From the IMG/VR virus record IMGVR_UViG_3300023084_000009, positions 30,337-94,336 of that record: a stretch of 64,000 nt of DNA, one strand, 5' to 3'. Below are positions 41,978-52,700 of the stretch, piece by piece (position 1 is the stretch's first letter; every line of letters begins with the position of its first letter). A program made the position numbers and the translations under genes. Origin of the DNA: a virus. Below the pieces are notes generated by a model. That model was not told the origin of the DNA and did not search any database. It saw only the letters and a program-made list of their open reading frames with translations.

Positions 41978-44130
41978 GTCAGTTCTGGGGGTTTAACGGC
42001 ATTCTCACAAAAACGGCAGAGATTAAAGCATTGGAAGTTATCTGGGATAACATCTTCATAAGATTGTTCATAGAGATTTCCAAGAATATGCTCAAGACCA
42101 TAGTCCATACAACAGAGTGATACATCACCATTTGGGAGCATCACATTGTGATACATCTTCTCAAGACAACCACAGGTCATCTCTTGCTCACCATGATAAA
42201 TGGAACGATACTCATCCTTGCGATTGAGTAGTTCTGGTTTCATAATACTTTCACCAAGAAGATTTCCTGCTCTAGACCACATAGCATATACGGGAGCATC
42301 CGTGAAAACATGTCGCACACTTTCATGTACTGTTCCCATACACATAGTAGTAAAGTTATTGATCTGGGGCCAAACTTTACTGAAGTGTTCGATCACTTCA
42401 ATGTATCTCTTAGTGATAGGATGCTTTGCTTTTCTTTCTTGATCGGGTAAGTGAAGAACAAATCCACCATTTGGTCCACCAGCAAAAGGAATGTGTTTGA
42501 TGCGATCAATATCCTCAATACTCATGCCAATACCAGTGGTAAAGATTGAGATGGGATGACCCTTTTCATGAGCATAAAGAACCATATCAGTGCAGTTCTT
42601 ATTCAACCAAGGTTCAGTAAATCCAGCAAAGGTTACACGAACTTCTTGTGGAAGTTTATCAACTGCTTTCTTGAAGTTATCGAGCGTCATAAAACGCTCA
42701 CCTTTGTAAGACTTTTGAAGAGTTCTTTGTGGGCAGAAGACACAATCAACTACACAACCGTTTTGAGTGTCGATAGAAGTGGTGAATTCCATCGTTGGGG
42801 CAATAGAGTTTTTCCACTTGTCTTTTGGTTGCTCTCTATTGTCAATGTATAGATTGATTTGTTCATACTTTTCAATGAACCAATCATCCCATAAAGCCCA
42901 CTTCATATCAACATAGTCGATAGAATAGATTTCATGTTTTGGAAATTCTCTGAGATAAGTATCCCTAAACTTTCTAAACTTAACTTTGTTTTCTGGAGTA
43001 TCTAGGTGCCACTCACCAGCAATCTTACTGACATTTTTGCGAATCCAATCCATATTTTCATCATTGAAAATATCATACTCACCACCTTCACAATCAGTCT
43101 TAAGAAAATCAATTTTTGGAATATTATTTTCCCTAACAAAATTCATAAAATTAACAGATGGAATTGTATTCTCATTTTCATCCTCAGAGGCATAAACAAG
43201 ACTCTGATTAAAAAGACCACATGTTTTTAATGAACCATCTTCTGGTCCAATTGCTTTATTTGTAAGAACAGTATTACTATCCTGCACATTTTCAACAAGA
43301 TCTTTGAAAAGATCTGGGTGTGGTTCAAAGCAATAAACCTTTGCTGGATTTTGTTCTTTGATTAAATGTACAAATGGACCAACACTCGAACCAATATCAA
43401 AAACAATATCTCCTTCTTCTACCTTAAAGAATTTTTGATAGACATTATCAACAAAAATTTCTTTTTCGACAGTTCTCTTAAACCATTCGTTATTTGCAGC
43501 ATGTCCCCAATTGAAATCTCTCAATCTCTTGGGTAGATAAACTCGATGGAGATCTTTTCCAGTATCTCCCAGTTTTTGGAGATTGTTTTTAACTGCAGTT
43601 AAATGAATTTCATCCAGAGGATAGTTCAAGAAAAGATCTTCAAGAATATCTCTAGCTTCATTGCACAGTCCAACCCACCATGCTGCTACTGCTTTTTCAA
43701 AACGAATACCATAATATCCAGGATATTCAACATCAACACCAAGTTTTTCTTCTGGATCTTTATCGGCAACTTTCTCACCGATAGAAGCAATCAAAAATGC
43801 ATCGTGATAGTTCTCTTCTCTTTCATAAAAGCGACTCAGAAGAAAATACCCTTCAGGACGATTTGGCATAATTGTCAAACCATGCTGATACAATCCCTTA
43901 ACGGTAAAGTTTCTACACCCCTGCTTACTGAAACAAATGCCAGCACGAAGAATACATTGATACTTAATAATATCTTGATCGGTTCTCTCTGCTGCTCTCA
44001 AATAGTAGGAGACTGCAGATGCTGTTTGATTAAGTTTATCGTAATAGATTGCCAGATTTAAATTGTTATCAACATTTTCTGGATCGGCAATAAAACTATA
44101 AAGCAAATTGCTCAACATTTTATCATTCAT
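41974..44130 (-). CDS. TPR / FkbM methyltransferase / radical SAM fusion protein (718 aa)
   Basis: Three parts are visible. Residues 1-200 are TPR-like helices (NLNLAIYYDKLNQTASAVSYYLRAA, RPEGYFLLSRFYERE). Residues about 205-410 form an FkbM-type SAM methyltransferase. This part has VFDIGSSVG with Asp245 and Gly247, VYCFEPHP and FLKTDCEGGEYDIF. Residues about 445-718 form a radical SAM enzyme with NGCVVDCVFCPQ (Cys459, Cys463, Cys466) for the 4Fe-4S cluster. Its C-terminal auxiliary-cluster region is SPASM-like (LPNGDVSLCCMDYGLEHILGNL, then CFNLCRFC). FkbM enzymes usually O-methylate sugars; radical SAM/SPASM enzymes modify peptides or sugars. Both neighbours overlap it, so it is part of one operon. 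Confidence 0.82.
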   Translation of the reverse strand: MNDKMLSNLLYSFIADPENVDNNLNLAIYYDKLNQTASAVSYYLRAAERTDQDIIKYQCILRAGICFSKQGCRNFTVKGLYQHGLTIMPNRPEGYFLLSRFYEREENYHDAFLIASIGEKVADKDPEEKLGVDVEYPGYYGIRFEKAVAAWWVGLCNEARDILEDLFLNYPLDEIHLTAVKNNLQKLGDTGKDLHRVYLPKRLRDFNWGHAANNEWFKRTVEKEIFVDNVYQKFFKVEEGDIVFDIGSSVGPFVHLIKEQNPAKVYCFEPHPDLFKDLVENVQDSNTVLTNKAIGPEDGSLKTCGLFNQSLVYASEDENENTIPSVNFMNFVRENNIPKIDFLKTDCEGGEYDIFNDENMDWIRKNVSKIAGEWHLDTPENKVKFRKFRDTYLREFPKHEIYSIDYVDMKWALWDDWFIEKYEQINLYIDNREQPKDKWKNSIAPTMEFTTSIDTQNGCVVDCVFCPQRTLQKSYKGERFMTLDNFKKAVDKLPQEVRVTFAGFTEPWLNKNCTDMVLYAHEKGHPISIFTTGIGMSIEDIDRIKHIPFAGGPNGGFVLHLPDQERKAKHPITKRYIEVIEHFSKVWPQINNFTTMCMGTVHESVRHVFTDAPVYAMWSRAGNLLGESIMKPELLNRKDEYRSIYHGEQEMTCGCLEKMYHNVMLPNGDVSLCCMDYGLEHILGNLYEQSYEDVIPDNFQCFNLCRFCENAVKPPELT

Positions 44131-45100
44131 TAGTCAAAAACTCCTCCAAAACAGTCTCAGGAAACTTAAGCAAATAGGCAGCATTATCTTGGAATCCAAA
44201 AGTCATGAGCATATTTTCCTTATGTATGGCAAGACCAACGCAGAACTCTACGTGACCACCCATGATAAAGAACTTGTTTGACCACTTCACAAGATTAAAA
44301 TCTTTATCCCAGAAAAGAACTCTGTGATAATAAACAGCATCTTTTCTACCAACTTCACTCTTGAACAAATCAACTTCATGAGTGATAGCAACATACCCAC
44401 CTTTCCAAGGAATGACCTGAGATCCTCCACGAGGATACCCATCCATGTTTTTACCTTCCCTTGTGAATAGTTGTTCAGAAGTTCCAGTTGTAGGATTAAC
44501 TTTAACCAGTTCTGTCGGATTGCTCCACTTAATATAGTGGTATGGCATATCAGTAACTGGCATCCAATTCTTTTCACAATAAGAATTTGGATCTAGTGGT
44601 GGTTGAATTCTTGTTTGTGATACTTGCTTTACGGCATTGTTCTCAACAACAAGTTCGCACAATTCCATTCTTCCTGTTCCAACAGTGTCCTCATCTCTAC
44701 GGACACCAGAATAGAATAGTTTGTTACCCCAACGGAAAAGACGAGCATCTTCTAGACCAACAAAATCCCAGAGCTCCTTGTCTGGAAACTTTGATGTATC
44801 TACTTTGTTGCAGCGAACAACATCATAATTATCATTCAATTCCAAATAATAATTCCAAGTTCTAAGATGAATATCATCCTCAGGATGGACATAAGTCAGA
44901 GGACCATACTGATGTTGAAATAATTTTTCTTCGGAATGGTAGAAAGTATAATTAACAGATCTAAGATTAACCATAACCTTATCACCATCAACAAAAACTG
45001 ATGGGTTCATCAAACCCAGACCACCAGTTAAGTTGGGATCAACAATTAAAGGATGTATAGATCCACCCTGCTCAATGGCAGATTGTGCGAATATCTTCAT
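44123..45100 (-). CDS. GH130-like five-bladed propeller protein (325 aa)
   Basis: The protein contains LMNPSVFVDGDKVMVNLRSVNY and WDFVGLEDARLFRWGNKLFYSGVRRDE. It also has EKNWMPVTDMPYHYIKWSNP and GGSQVIPWKGGYVAITHEV. The GLEDARL, EKNW and G-G-xxV...H-V elements match the GH130 family of glycoside phosphorylases and its relatives, which act on beta-mannosides and related sugars. So it may cleave, transfer or bind a sugar. It is the first gene after a perfect sigma70 promoter and overlaps the methyltransferase/radical SAM gene by eight bases, suggesting a shared sugar or peptide substrate. Confidence 0.7.
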   Translation of the reverse strand: MKIFAQSAIEQGGSIHPLIVDPNLTGGLGLMNPSVFVDGDKVMVNLRSVNYTFYHSEEKLFQHQYGPLTYVHPEDDIHLRTWNYYLELNDNYDVVRCNKVDTSKFPDKELWDFVGLEDARLFRWGNKLFYSGVRRDEDTVGTGRMELCELVVENNAVKQVSQTRIQPPLDPNSYCEKNWMPVTDMPYHYIKWSNPTELVKVNPTTGTSEQLFTREGKNMDGYPRGGSQVIPWKGGYVAITHEVDLFKSEVGRKDAVYYHRVLFWDKDFNLVKWSNKFFIMGGHVEFCVGLAIHKENMLMTFGFQDNAAYLLKFPETVLEEFLTNE

Positions 45101-45125
45101 TCAATGAATACTATTTCTCAGTCAC

Positions 45126-45154
45126 ATTATATATTAGATTATCAAAAGTGTCAA
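45126..45154 (-). promoter_or_regulatory. Perfect-consensus sigma70 promoter for the tailoring operon
   Basis: The minus strand reads TTGACA (45154-45149), 17 bases, TATAAT (45131-45126). Predicted start is near 45119, about 19 bases before the ATG at 45100. The -35 box overlaps the last codons of the 109-residue gene. Confidence 0.85.
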
Positions 45155-45480
45155 TCGCGTGGAGTTTCTGGTTCTGGATCTGGAATTACTGGTTCTACTT
45201 CACCTCTTTCCAATCTAGCATAATAGTCCTGATATTCATTAACTCTTGCTTGGAAAGCATCCTCAGTTTCTTTAGCATATCTATCTTTAACTGCTTGAAT
45301 TCTAGCAGTCATTGCATCAGAAAATGCACCAGCTTTGAAGAGATCGTCCAGTTGTTCGGTGATATCTGGATACTCTTCTTTTCTTTTTTCACCATATCTC
45401 ATCAATCCCGAATTTTCAGGAATTGATTTTGTTCCAATCTCTTTAATCAAAGAATCTTCGCCTTCATCAAAGTAAGCCAT
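45151..45480 (-). CDS. Tail-fibre-region accessory protein (109 aa)
   Basis: A charged helical protein with RYGEKRKEEYPDITEQLDDLFKAGAFSDAMTARIQAVKDRY and a Pro/Glu-rich end. The EYP...QLDDLF...AVK phrase is shared with the 123-residue protein at 16633-17004, so the two are paralogues. A GAGGAG ribosome-binding site supports the start. It follows the glycine-rich protein gene, matching the pattern of small accessory genes next to fibre tips. Function unknown. Confidence 0.65.
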   Translation of the reverse strand: MAYFDEGEDSLIKEIGTKSIPENSGLMRYGEKRKEEYPDITEQLDDLFKAGAFSDAMTARIQAVKDRYAKETEDAFQARVNEYQDYYARLERGEVEPVIPDPEPETPRD

Positions 45481-45517
45481 TTGTTTTCTCCTCTGTATGG
45501 TTTATTAAATTATTTAA

Positions 45518-46705
45518 TTAGGTTAATCTCCAACGGATCATTACACGTCCAGGAGCACCATTTCCACCGAAGTTTGGATGTCCATAAGATGGACCGTTGT
45601 GATAACTACCAGCACCACCACCAGCGCCTGTTCCAACAATAGCATCAAGTTCTTTAGATCCAGCACCGTTTCCAAGTGGTTCTACACCTGTTACCATATT
45701 GGTATAAGGTTGTGTAGGAGTAGATCCAGATCCTCTACCACCACCATATCTTCCGTTTCCAGCAACCTCAGAAGAGTTTCCTCCTCCTCCGCCACCACCA
45801 GCGATATATTCTGCAGATCCTGTTCTCCAAGGTACTGCAACACCAACGCCACCCCATCCGTTTCCTGGAGATGATGTAGGAGCAGAACCACCAGCACCAC
45901 CAGCACCACCGCCACCAGCACCAGTCCAAGTGTTTGCATTATTTCCGCCCGCATTCCCATATCCCTTAACAATACCCGTGTTCATGTATGGAGTATTATT
46001 AAAGGCAGTGATAGGCATTGGGGATGGGTCATATCCTGCCTGAGTTGGGTTCCATTGACCACCAAGATAAGTTGGGTTTGTTGGAAGTCTATATCCTTGT
46101 GCAGCGCCGCCGCCAGATCCACCTCTTACATCAATTCTCTGATAGGAGCTACTGAATCCACCCTCTGTAGATCCACCACCACCACCATCAGCAACATATG
46201 GTAGTGGAGATGCTGGTGGTCCTTCAATGTAAGAAGGAAGTCCTCTTTCTCCAAATCCACCAGGATAATATCCTCTTCCTTTACCACCACGTCCTACTCT
46301 AATATAATAGTTTCCAGCAGGTAAATCAACACCTCTACCAATAACAACTCCGCCTGCTCCACCGCCACCATTTCCATTTGTGGAGTGGAACATGCCGCCG
46401 GCACCACCACCACCAATAATCATGAAATCAACTCTGATTTTACTATTAACTGTTAGTGTTCCATCACCCCAGAAAGTTCTCGATTCATACTGATATCCAT
46501 TTTCAGTATAGGTATTAACTTCACCACCAATAACACTAGCAGCGTATCCAACTGGTTGAGTAACTCCACCAACCGTAATACCATTACTATAACTAACACC
46601 ACCAGCAACATCCAGTGTTCCATCAACGTTTAGAGTTGTTCCTGATGGAATAGTAACCTGAGAACCAGTTCTGCCTTGGATACTATCGACTCTTAATGTA
46701 GACAT
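45518..46705 (-). CDS. Glycine-rich adhesin-like tail-fibre protein (395 aa)
   Basis: Opens with STLRVDSIQGRTGSQVTIPSGTTLNVDGTLDVAGG, a common fibre module. YESRTFWGDGTLTVNSKIRVDFMIIGGGGAGG then begins the Gly-rich domain. Many Gly runs with Tyr/Pro loops follow, ending GGNGAPGRVMIRWRLT. It is the fourth glycine-rich protein of the same kind in the window. A tip adhesin role is inferred from resemblance to polyglycine-helix adhesins. A late-type element (ATAAATAG) lies about 35 bases upstream. Confidence 0.7.
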   Translation of the reverse strand: MSTLRVDSIQGRTGSQVTIPSGTTLNVDGTLDVAGGVSYSNGITVGGVTQPVGYAASVIGGEVNTYTENGYQYESRTFWGDGTLTVNSKIRVDFMIIGGGGAGGMFHSTNGNGGGGAGGVVIGRGVDLPAGNYYIRVGRGGKGRGYYPGGFGERGLPSYIEGPPASPLPYVADGGGGGSTEGGFSSSYQRIDVRGGSGGGAAQGYRLPTNPTYLGGQWNPTQAGYDPSPMPITAFNNTPYMNTGIVKGYGNAGGNNANTWTGAGGGGAGGAGGSAPTSSPGNGWGGVGVAVPWRTGSAEYIAGGGGGGGNSSEVAGNGRYGGGRGSGSTPTQPYTNMVTGVEPLGNGAGSKELDAIVGTGAGGGAGSYHNGPSYGHPNFGGNGAPGRVMIRWRLT

Positions 46706-46747
46706 TCTTTCTTCCGTTTACGGCAATTTTGTTAAAACTATTTATAA

Positions 46748-49700
46748 TTATAAAACTAATACACAGGTATCGTCAACCGTAACGGTGACTCCATTTTCAA
46801 TATCATATGTAATATCATCTTGCAGATATGATGGAATTTTTCCATATCCGACTTTTTGCATTCCACCCAATGTAATACTAGTTTGGAACACTGAGCGAAT
46901 GTTATCATCAAAAGAGTCACCTCTAAGTAAATTAGTTCCACCAATTTCTCTACCATAGTAGTTCATATCAAAATCAGTTTTATCTGTTATGGCAAGAACA
47001 CATCCATCATCAACATAAACAGTAACACCACTCTCAATATCAACTGTCGATGATGGGTGAGTAAAGACTTCACCAAACTTTTGGGGAGATCCGATCGTGG
47101 TATTAGTATCAAACCCACCATAGTGAGTGAATAATACCTTATTAATTTGTTCTATGTTACGAACATCAGGATCAATGGTAATATCAGCTCTCGATCCAGT
47201 AATTGCAAATGTATTTCCAACACCAAGGAAGTTTAGTGTTGTCAGTGGTCCATAAGAAACAGGAGATCCATTAGAACTAATACCAATATTATATCCTTGA
47301 GTTGCTGTTACATAACCAACCAAGGAGACTTCATTGGAAGAAGCAAAATATCTCAGATTATTTGAACCAGTTGCAACGTTAGATGAGTTCTTGAAAAGAA
47401 TCTGGTTAGCACTAGCGACAACTGGTCCAGGAATACCTTGAGTACCCTGTGTTCCATTAGTTCCTTGTCTTCCCTGAACGCCCTGAGCACCGGTAGCACC
47501 CTGAGCACCAGATGTTCCCTGTCTTCCCTGAATACCTTGGATACCTTGAACACCCTGAGTACCAAAAGCACCCTGAGCACCAGTTGTTCCTTGAATACCT
47601 TGAACACCCTGAGTACCCTGCCTTCCTTGTGTTCCCTGAGAACCTGTAATTCCTTGGATACCCTGAGTACCCTGAGTTCCTTGAACACCTTGGATACCTT
47701 GAGTACCTTGAGAACCTGTAATTCCTTGGATACCCTGAGTACCCTGAGTTCCTTGAACACCCTGAGTTCCTTGAACACCTTGAGTTCCTTGAGTTCCTTG
47801 AACACCTTGGATACCCTGAATACCTTGAACACCCTGCAGAGCTGCATTAGAAATAGTCGCTTTTTTCAGATCACCAACATCAGCATCATAAAGAAGAATA
47901 TAGTCACTTCCAGAAGGTTGACCAACAGTCAATTCTGCACGATTATTAATAACTCCAGCACCAACCGTAGTTAGAGAAGAATTAGTAACTCCTGCACCAA
48001 GAGTTGTAGCAGAGAGAACATCGGTGCTATTAATTTGATAAGAGTTACCACTGGTGACATTTACATCATCATTAAATGTAGAAACGCCAACTACATCCAA
48101 TCCACCACCAGTAATTCTTAAACCAGAACGGGCAGTGGCAATACCAATAGCATCAACATTGACAACGTCTTCATATTTAAGAGTTCCACCAACAGTAACA
48201 TCACCACTAAATGATGCAGAGGTTGCTGTTAGGAAACCAGTAATTCTTGCATTATCAAGTTCAGTGTGTCCAGTGATGTCAACACCACCAACAGTGGTTT
48301 CAAATTTCTTGGAGTTGTTGTAGTAGAGTGATACTGATCCATTGGGTGTTGCTACTAACTGATTTTCATTTCCTGTTCTCGTCCTTAAAAGAATAGAACT
48401 ATCAGACCTCAATACAAGAGAACCAACATTAACATCGTCAATAATACTATTAAGTCCATCGTGGAAAATCTCTAAATCTCCACCATCACCCAATCTTATC
48501 TTATCATTATCACCAAGATTTACATTACCTTGGAATGTAGAAACACCAGAGACGTTTAAGTTATCAAGTTCAGTATGCCCATCAACATCTAAATCACCAT
48601 TAAGATCAGTATTACCAGTAACCGTAACAATACCAGAAGCAGAAATATTTCTTGTGGTGATATCTTCACCAAGAGATGCTCCACCATCAACAACAAGATC
48701 AGTTACATAAAGTGTCTTAGCATATGCATCATTTTGGAAAGTAGCAATTCCAATAAAAGTCGATAATCCAACAACTTCTAATTGATTAAATGATGCTGTT
48801 GTGGTATGAATTGTTACTCCAGATCCAACACTAATTGTATTAGTGTCTCCATTAATAGTAACAGATGAAGATCCAACTGTTAGAACACCAACGATTGATG
48901 CATCACCAGCAACATTTAGAGAATCATTAACAAAGACATCGTTCTGGAATGTTCCAATACCAGAGAAGGTAGAAAGACCAGCAACTTCAAGTTGATTGAC
49001 AGATACTGTTGTGGTATGAACGGTAACACCAGATCCAACACTAATTGTATTAGTGTCTCCATTAATAGTAACAGATGAAGATCCAACTGTTAGAACACCA
49101 ACAACTTGAACATTATTAGAAATGGTCAGGTCACCAGAAACAGTAGCACCAACACCAGTGGTCTCAAATTTCTTGGAGTTGTCGTAGTAGAGTTCTACTG
49201 CTCCGTTTGTGATGAATTTTGCCTTTGTTTCATTTATAGAAGCATTTGCAATAACAACTTCGTTGCTACCAGCAATATACAAATTGCCTTGTCCAGTATC
49301 AACTAAATTAGTATGAGCACCAGTGTGTCTAATACTAAAATCATCATTATCACCAAAATTTAGTCTTACATTATCACCAAGATTTGCATTTCCTTGGAAT
49401 GTAGAAACACCAGAAACATTCAGTGTTCCACGAACATCTAACTTAGCAGTTGGATTTGTGGTTGCAATGCCAACATTACCATCAGAATCTATAACTGCTC
49501 TCTCCGACCCTGCAGTAAAGAATGTCAGAGCATCTTCATCTGATCCAGGAGAAGACTCTGGTTTAATATAAGTATCTCCATCAACGTCCTTAACACCACC
49601 AAGAGATCCCCAATCATTACCAGGACCAAATCCTTCAAACTGTGAATTAGTTGTATTATATCTAATCTGGCCAGTGACTGCAGTTCCTACTGCATCTTTT

Positions 49701-52700
49701 TCTGCATCAGTTCCAACAGGAATTTGAATAGAGTTAGTGCTATCAAAGATAACTCTATCTCTAAATGTAGAAACACCAGTTGCTTCTACACCACCGGTAA
49801 TACTTACACCAGCACCAGTGGTCTCAAATTTCTTGGAGTTGTCGTAGTAGAGTTCTACTGCCCCATTTTCAGTATAAAGTAATGCGTCTTCGGTATTACT
49901 TTGATTGCGAAGACGTATAGTTGAACCAGTGATGAATATACCACCAACTCCAGTATCTTGAATAAAACTATTACTTCCACTATGATAAATCTGTAAGTCA
50001 TTACCATCACCAAGTCTCAGTCTATCATTATCACCAAGATCTACATTATCACTAAAAGTAGCAACTCCTACTACATCTAGACCACCACCAGTAATTCTTA
50101 ACCCAGAACGAGCGGTAGCGATACCAATAGCATCTACATTAACTACATCTTCATAGGTAAGAGTTCCACCAACAGTAACATCACCACTGAATGATGCACT
50201 AGTAGCAGTAAGAACACCAGCAATATTAACATTATCTAATTCTGTATGACCTTCAACATCTAGGTCTCCATTGAGATCAGTATTTCCAGATATTGTTGCA
50301 ATGCCTGCTACAGATAAATTTCCACTAGCAGTTAAACTTCTTGTACTTAAATCATCTCCAAGAGTAGCACCACCTTCAATATTAATCGAAGGTGCTGATA
50401 GAGTTCCTCCAACAAACAGATTACCCTCAAAGGTTCCAATACCAACAAAAGTTGATACACCCGAAACTCTGAGATTATCTAATTCCGTATGACCTTCAAC
50501 ATCTAGGTCACCATTAGCATCAATGTTTCCAGTAAAAGTAGAAACACCAGAAACAGTAAGATTGCCTCCATTAACATCTAAACTTCCATTGATAATTGTC
50601 TTATTAGATGCTGCAGGGTCAATAGTAATATCACCACTCAGTGATGAGAAAGTCGCATCGGCAAGCTGCAAATCACCAACTGTTATACTTGTTGGTGTAA
50701 TTACTGTCTGATTTAATCCACCATCAGTAACAGTCAAATTACCAGTGGTTTCTAAATCATAAGTTGTTGCAGCAAAACTTACATTACCACTTTCTTGATT
50801 GATATAGAATGCTTCACCAACTCTGAAGTCACCTTTATGGTCAATACTTACATAAGATACTTCACCATTATTCAGTTCTGTGACTTCATTTGCCTGAATA
50901 ACTGTAGTTGGGTCATTAGAAAAATCTTTACCAGATCCAACGTGGTTAAAGTTTAGAGCGAATAGACGTAGATTTACACCTAAACCATCAGCAACAACAC
51001 CCTGATCACCATACTCAACAGCACAACCAACTGAACGCAAGTCTGCGCCAAACATCTTATAGTCTGCAAGACTAATTGCACTGGCAATACCTGTAAAAGT
51101 AGTTCCGTCAGATTGGAAGAACTCAACTCGTTGAGTTGTACCAATACCAACGGAGGTAAAAGTGCCATATCCCTTTCCACTAATCTTAGCATAAGGTGAA
51201 TTGTAATTGGTAATCGTACCAACAGCAACTACAGAACCACCAGAATCAAACAACTTAACAACGTCGTTGACTGCTGGTGTCACTCCAGGAGTTCTAAACT
51301 TAAGCCTCGTTTCTGCGGTTCCAGCTATACCTACTGTACCAGATGTACCAACAATCGCTTGAGATGCGAAGTAGTGGAAACAGTTAAGGTACTCGGCACG
51401 AGCACCGTTCGTGAGAACAATACCTTTATTATTTGGAGTGAAGAAAGTAACCTCATTGAAAAGCATTCCTGCTTCCAATGAATTTGAAGCAACTTCAGAA
51501 CCATCAACCAATGCTCCACGTCCAGCAACATAAGTCGTTGGTGGATTGTCAGCAGTATCATAACCATAAGGATCAGTAGCACTAAGTGTAGATCCAGTAT
51601 TAAGAACCGTTACCCTTTGAATATAAGGGCTTCTGGTCGTGATGGCAATACCAGGAGCATATGCGAAGGCATAACCAGTATCATCGGTAGAATTATAATA
51701 TGAATTTCTGACAGTAAAATCTTCTAATGTTGATACATCATTCAGTAAGAAGACATTATTTGTTTTTGTAGCATCACTAGGTCTGATTGTAGTTGCTCTT
51801 AAACCAGCACCCTTTACAGTAACACCTCTAGGAACTGTCAGTGGAACTGTTTCTTCATAGGTTCCTGCCGAAATATTAATAAGATCCCCATTACCAGCAA
51901 CACTCAGTGCCTGAGCGATAGTAAGGTATGGTTCGTTTATGTTGTTACCACTGTTCGAATCGCTACCTGTAGTGGCAACATAGTACGTTTGTCCAAGCGC
52001 ATTGAGATCACCGTCAAATGAGGATGCGGTAAGAATGCCAGATACATTTACATTATCAAACTCGGCATGACCATCTACATCTAGATCAGCATTTAGATCA
52101 ACGTTTCCTGAGAACGTAGAAACACCAGTTGCTTCTACACCACCAGTAATACTTACACCAGCACCAGTGGTCTCAAATTTCTTGGAGTTGTCGTAGTAGA
52201 GTTCTGCCGAACCGTCAACATTAAACTTTGCTAGTGTTTCAGTGTTTACCTGATTGCCAATAACTACTGAAGCATCTCCAAGTAGATTTAGATTTCCAGT
52301 TCCAGTATCTTGAATATAACTTTGTCCACCAGAATGATATATTCTTAAATCATTACCATCACCCAAATAGATTGTATCATTATCACCAAGATATACATTT
52401 CCTTGGAATGTAGAAACACCAGAAACATTTAAGTTATCAAGTTCAGTATGCCCATCAACATCTAGATCAGCATTAAGATCAATGTTTCCTGAGAAAGTAG
52501 AAACACCAGTAACACTTAAATTCCTAGTTGAAATATCATCTCCAATTGATGATCCACCTTCAACATTAAGAGCTGGTGCATATAAAGTACCACCAACATA
52601 AACATCACTTTCAAACGTACTAACACCAACGACAGTAGAAACACCAACTACATATAAAGTTCCACCCTCAATATTTCCAGCAACGTCTAAACTCTTATCA

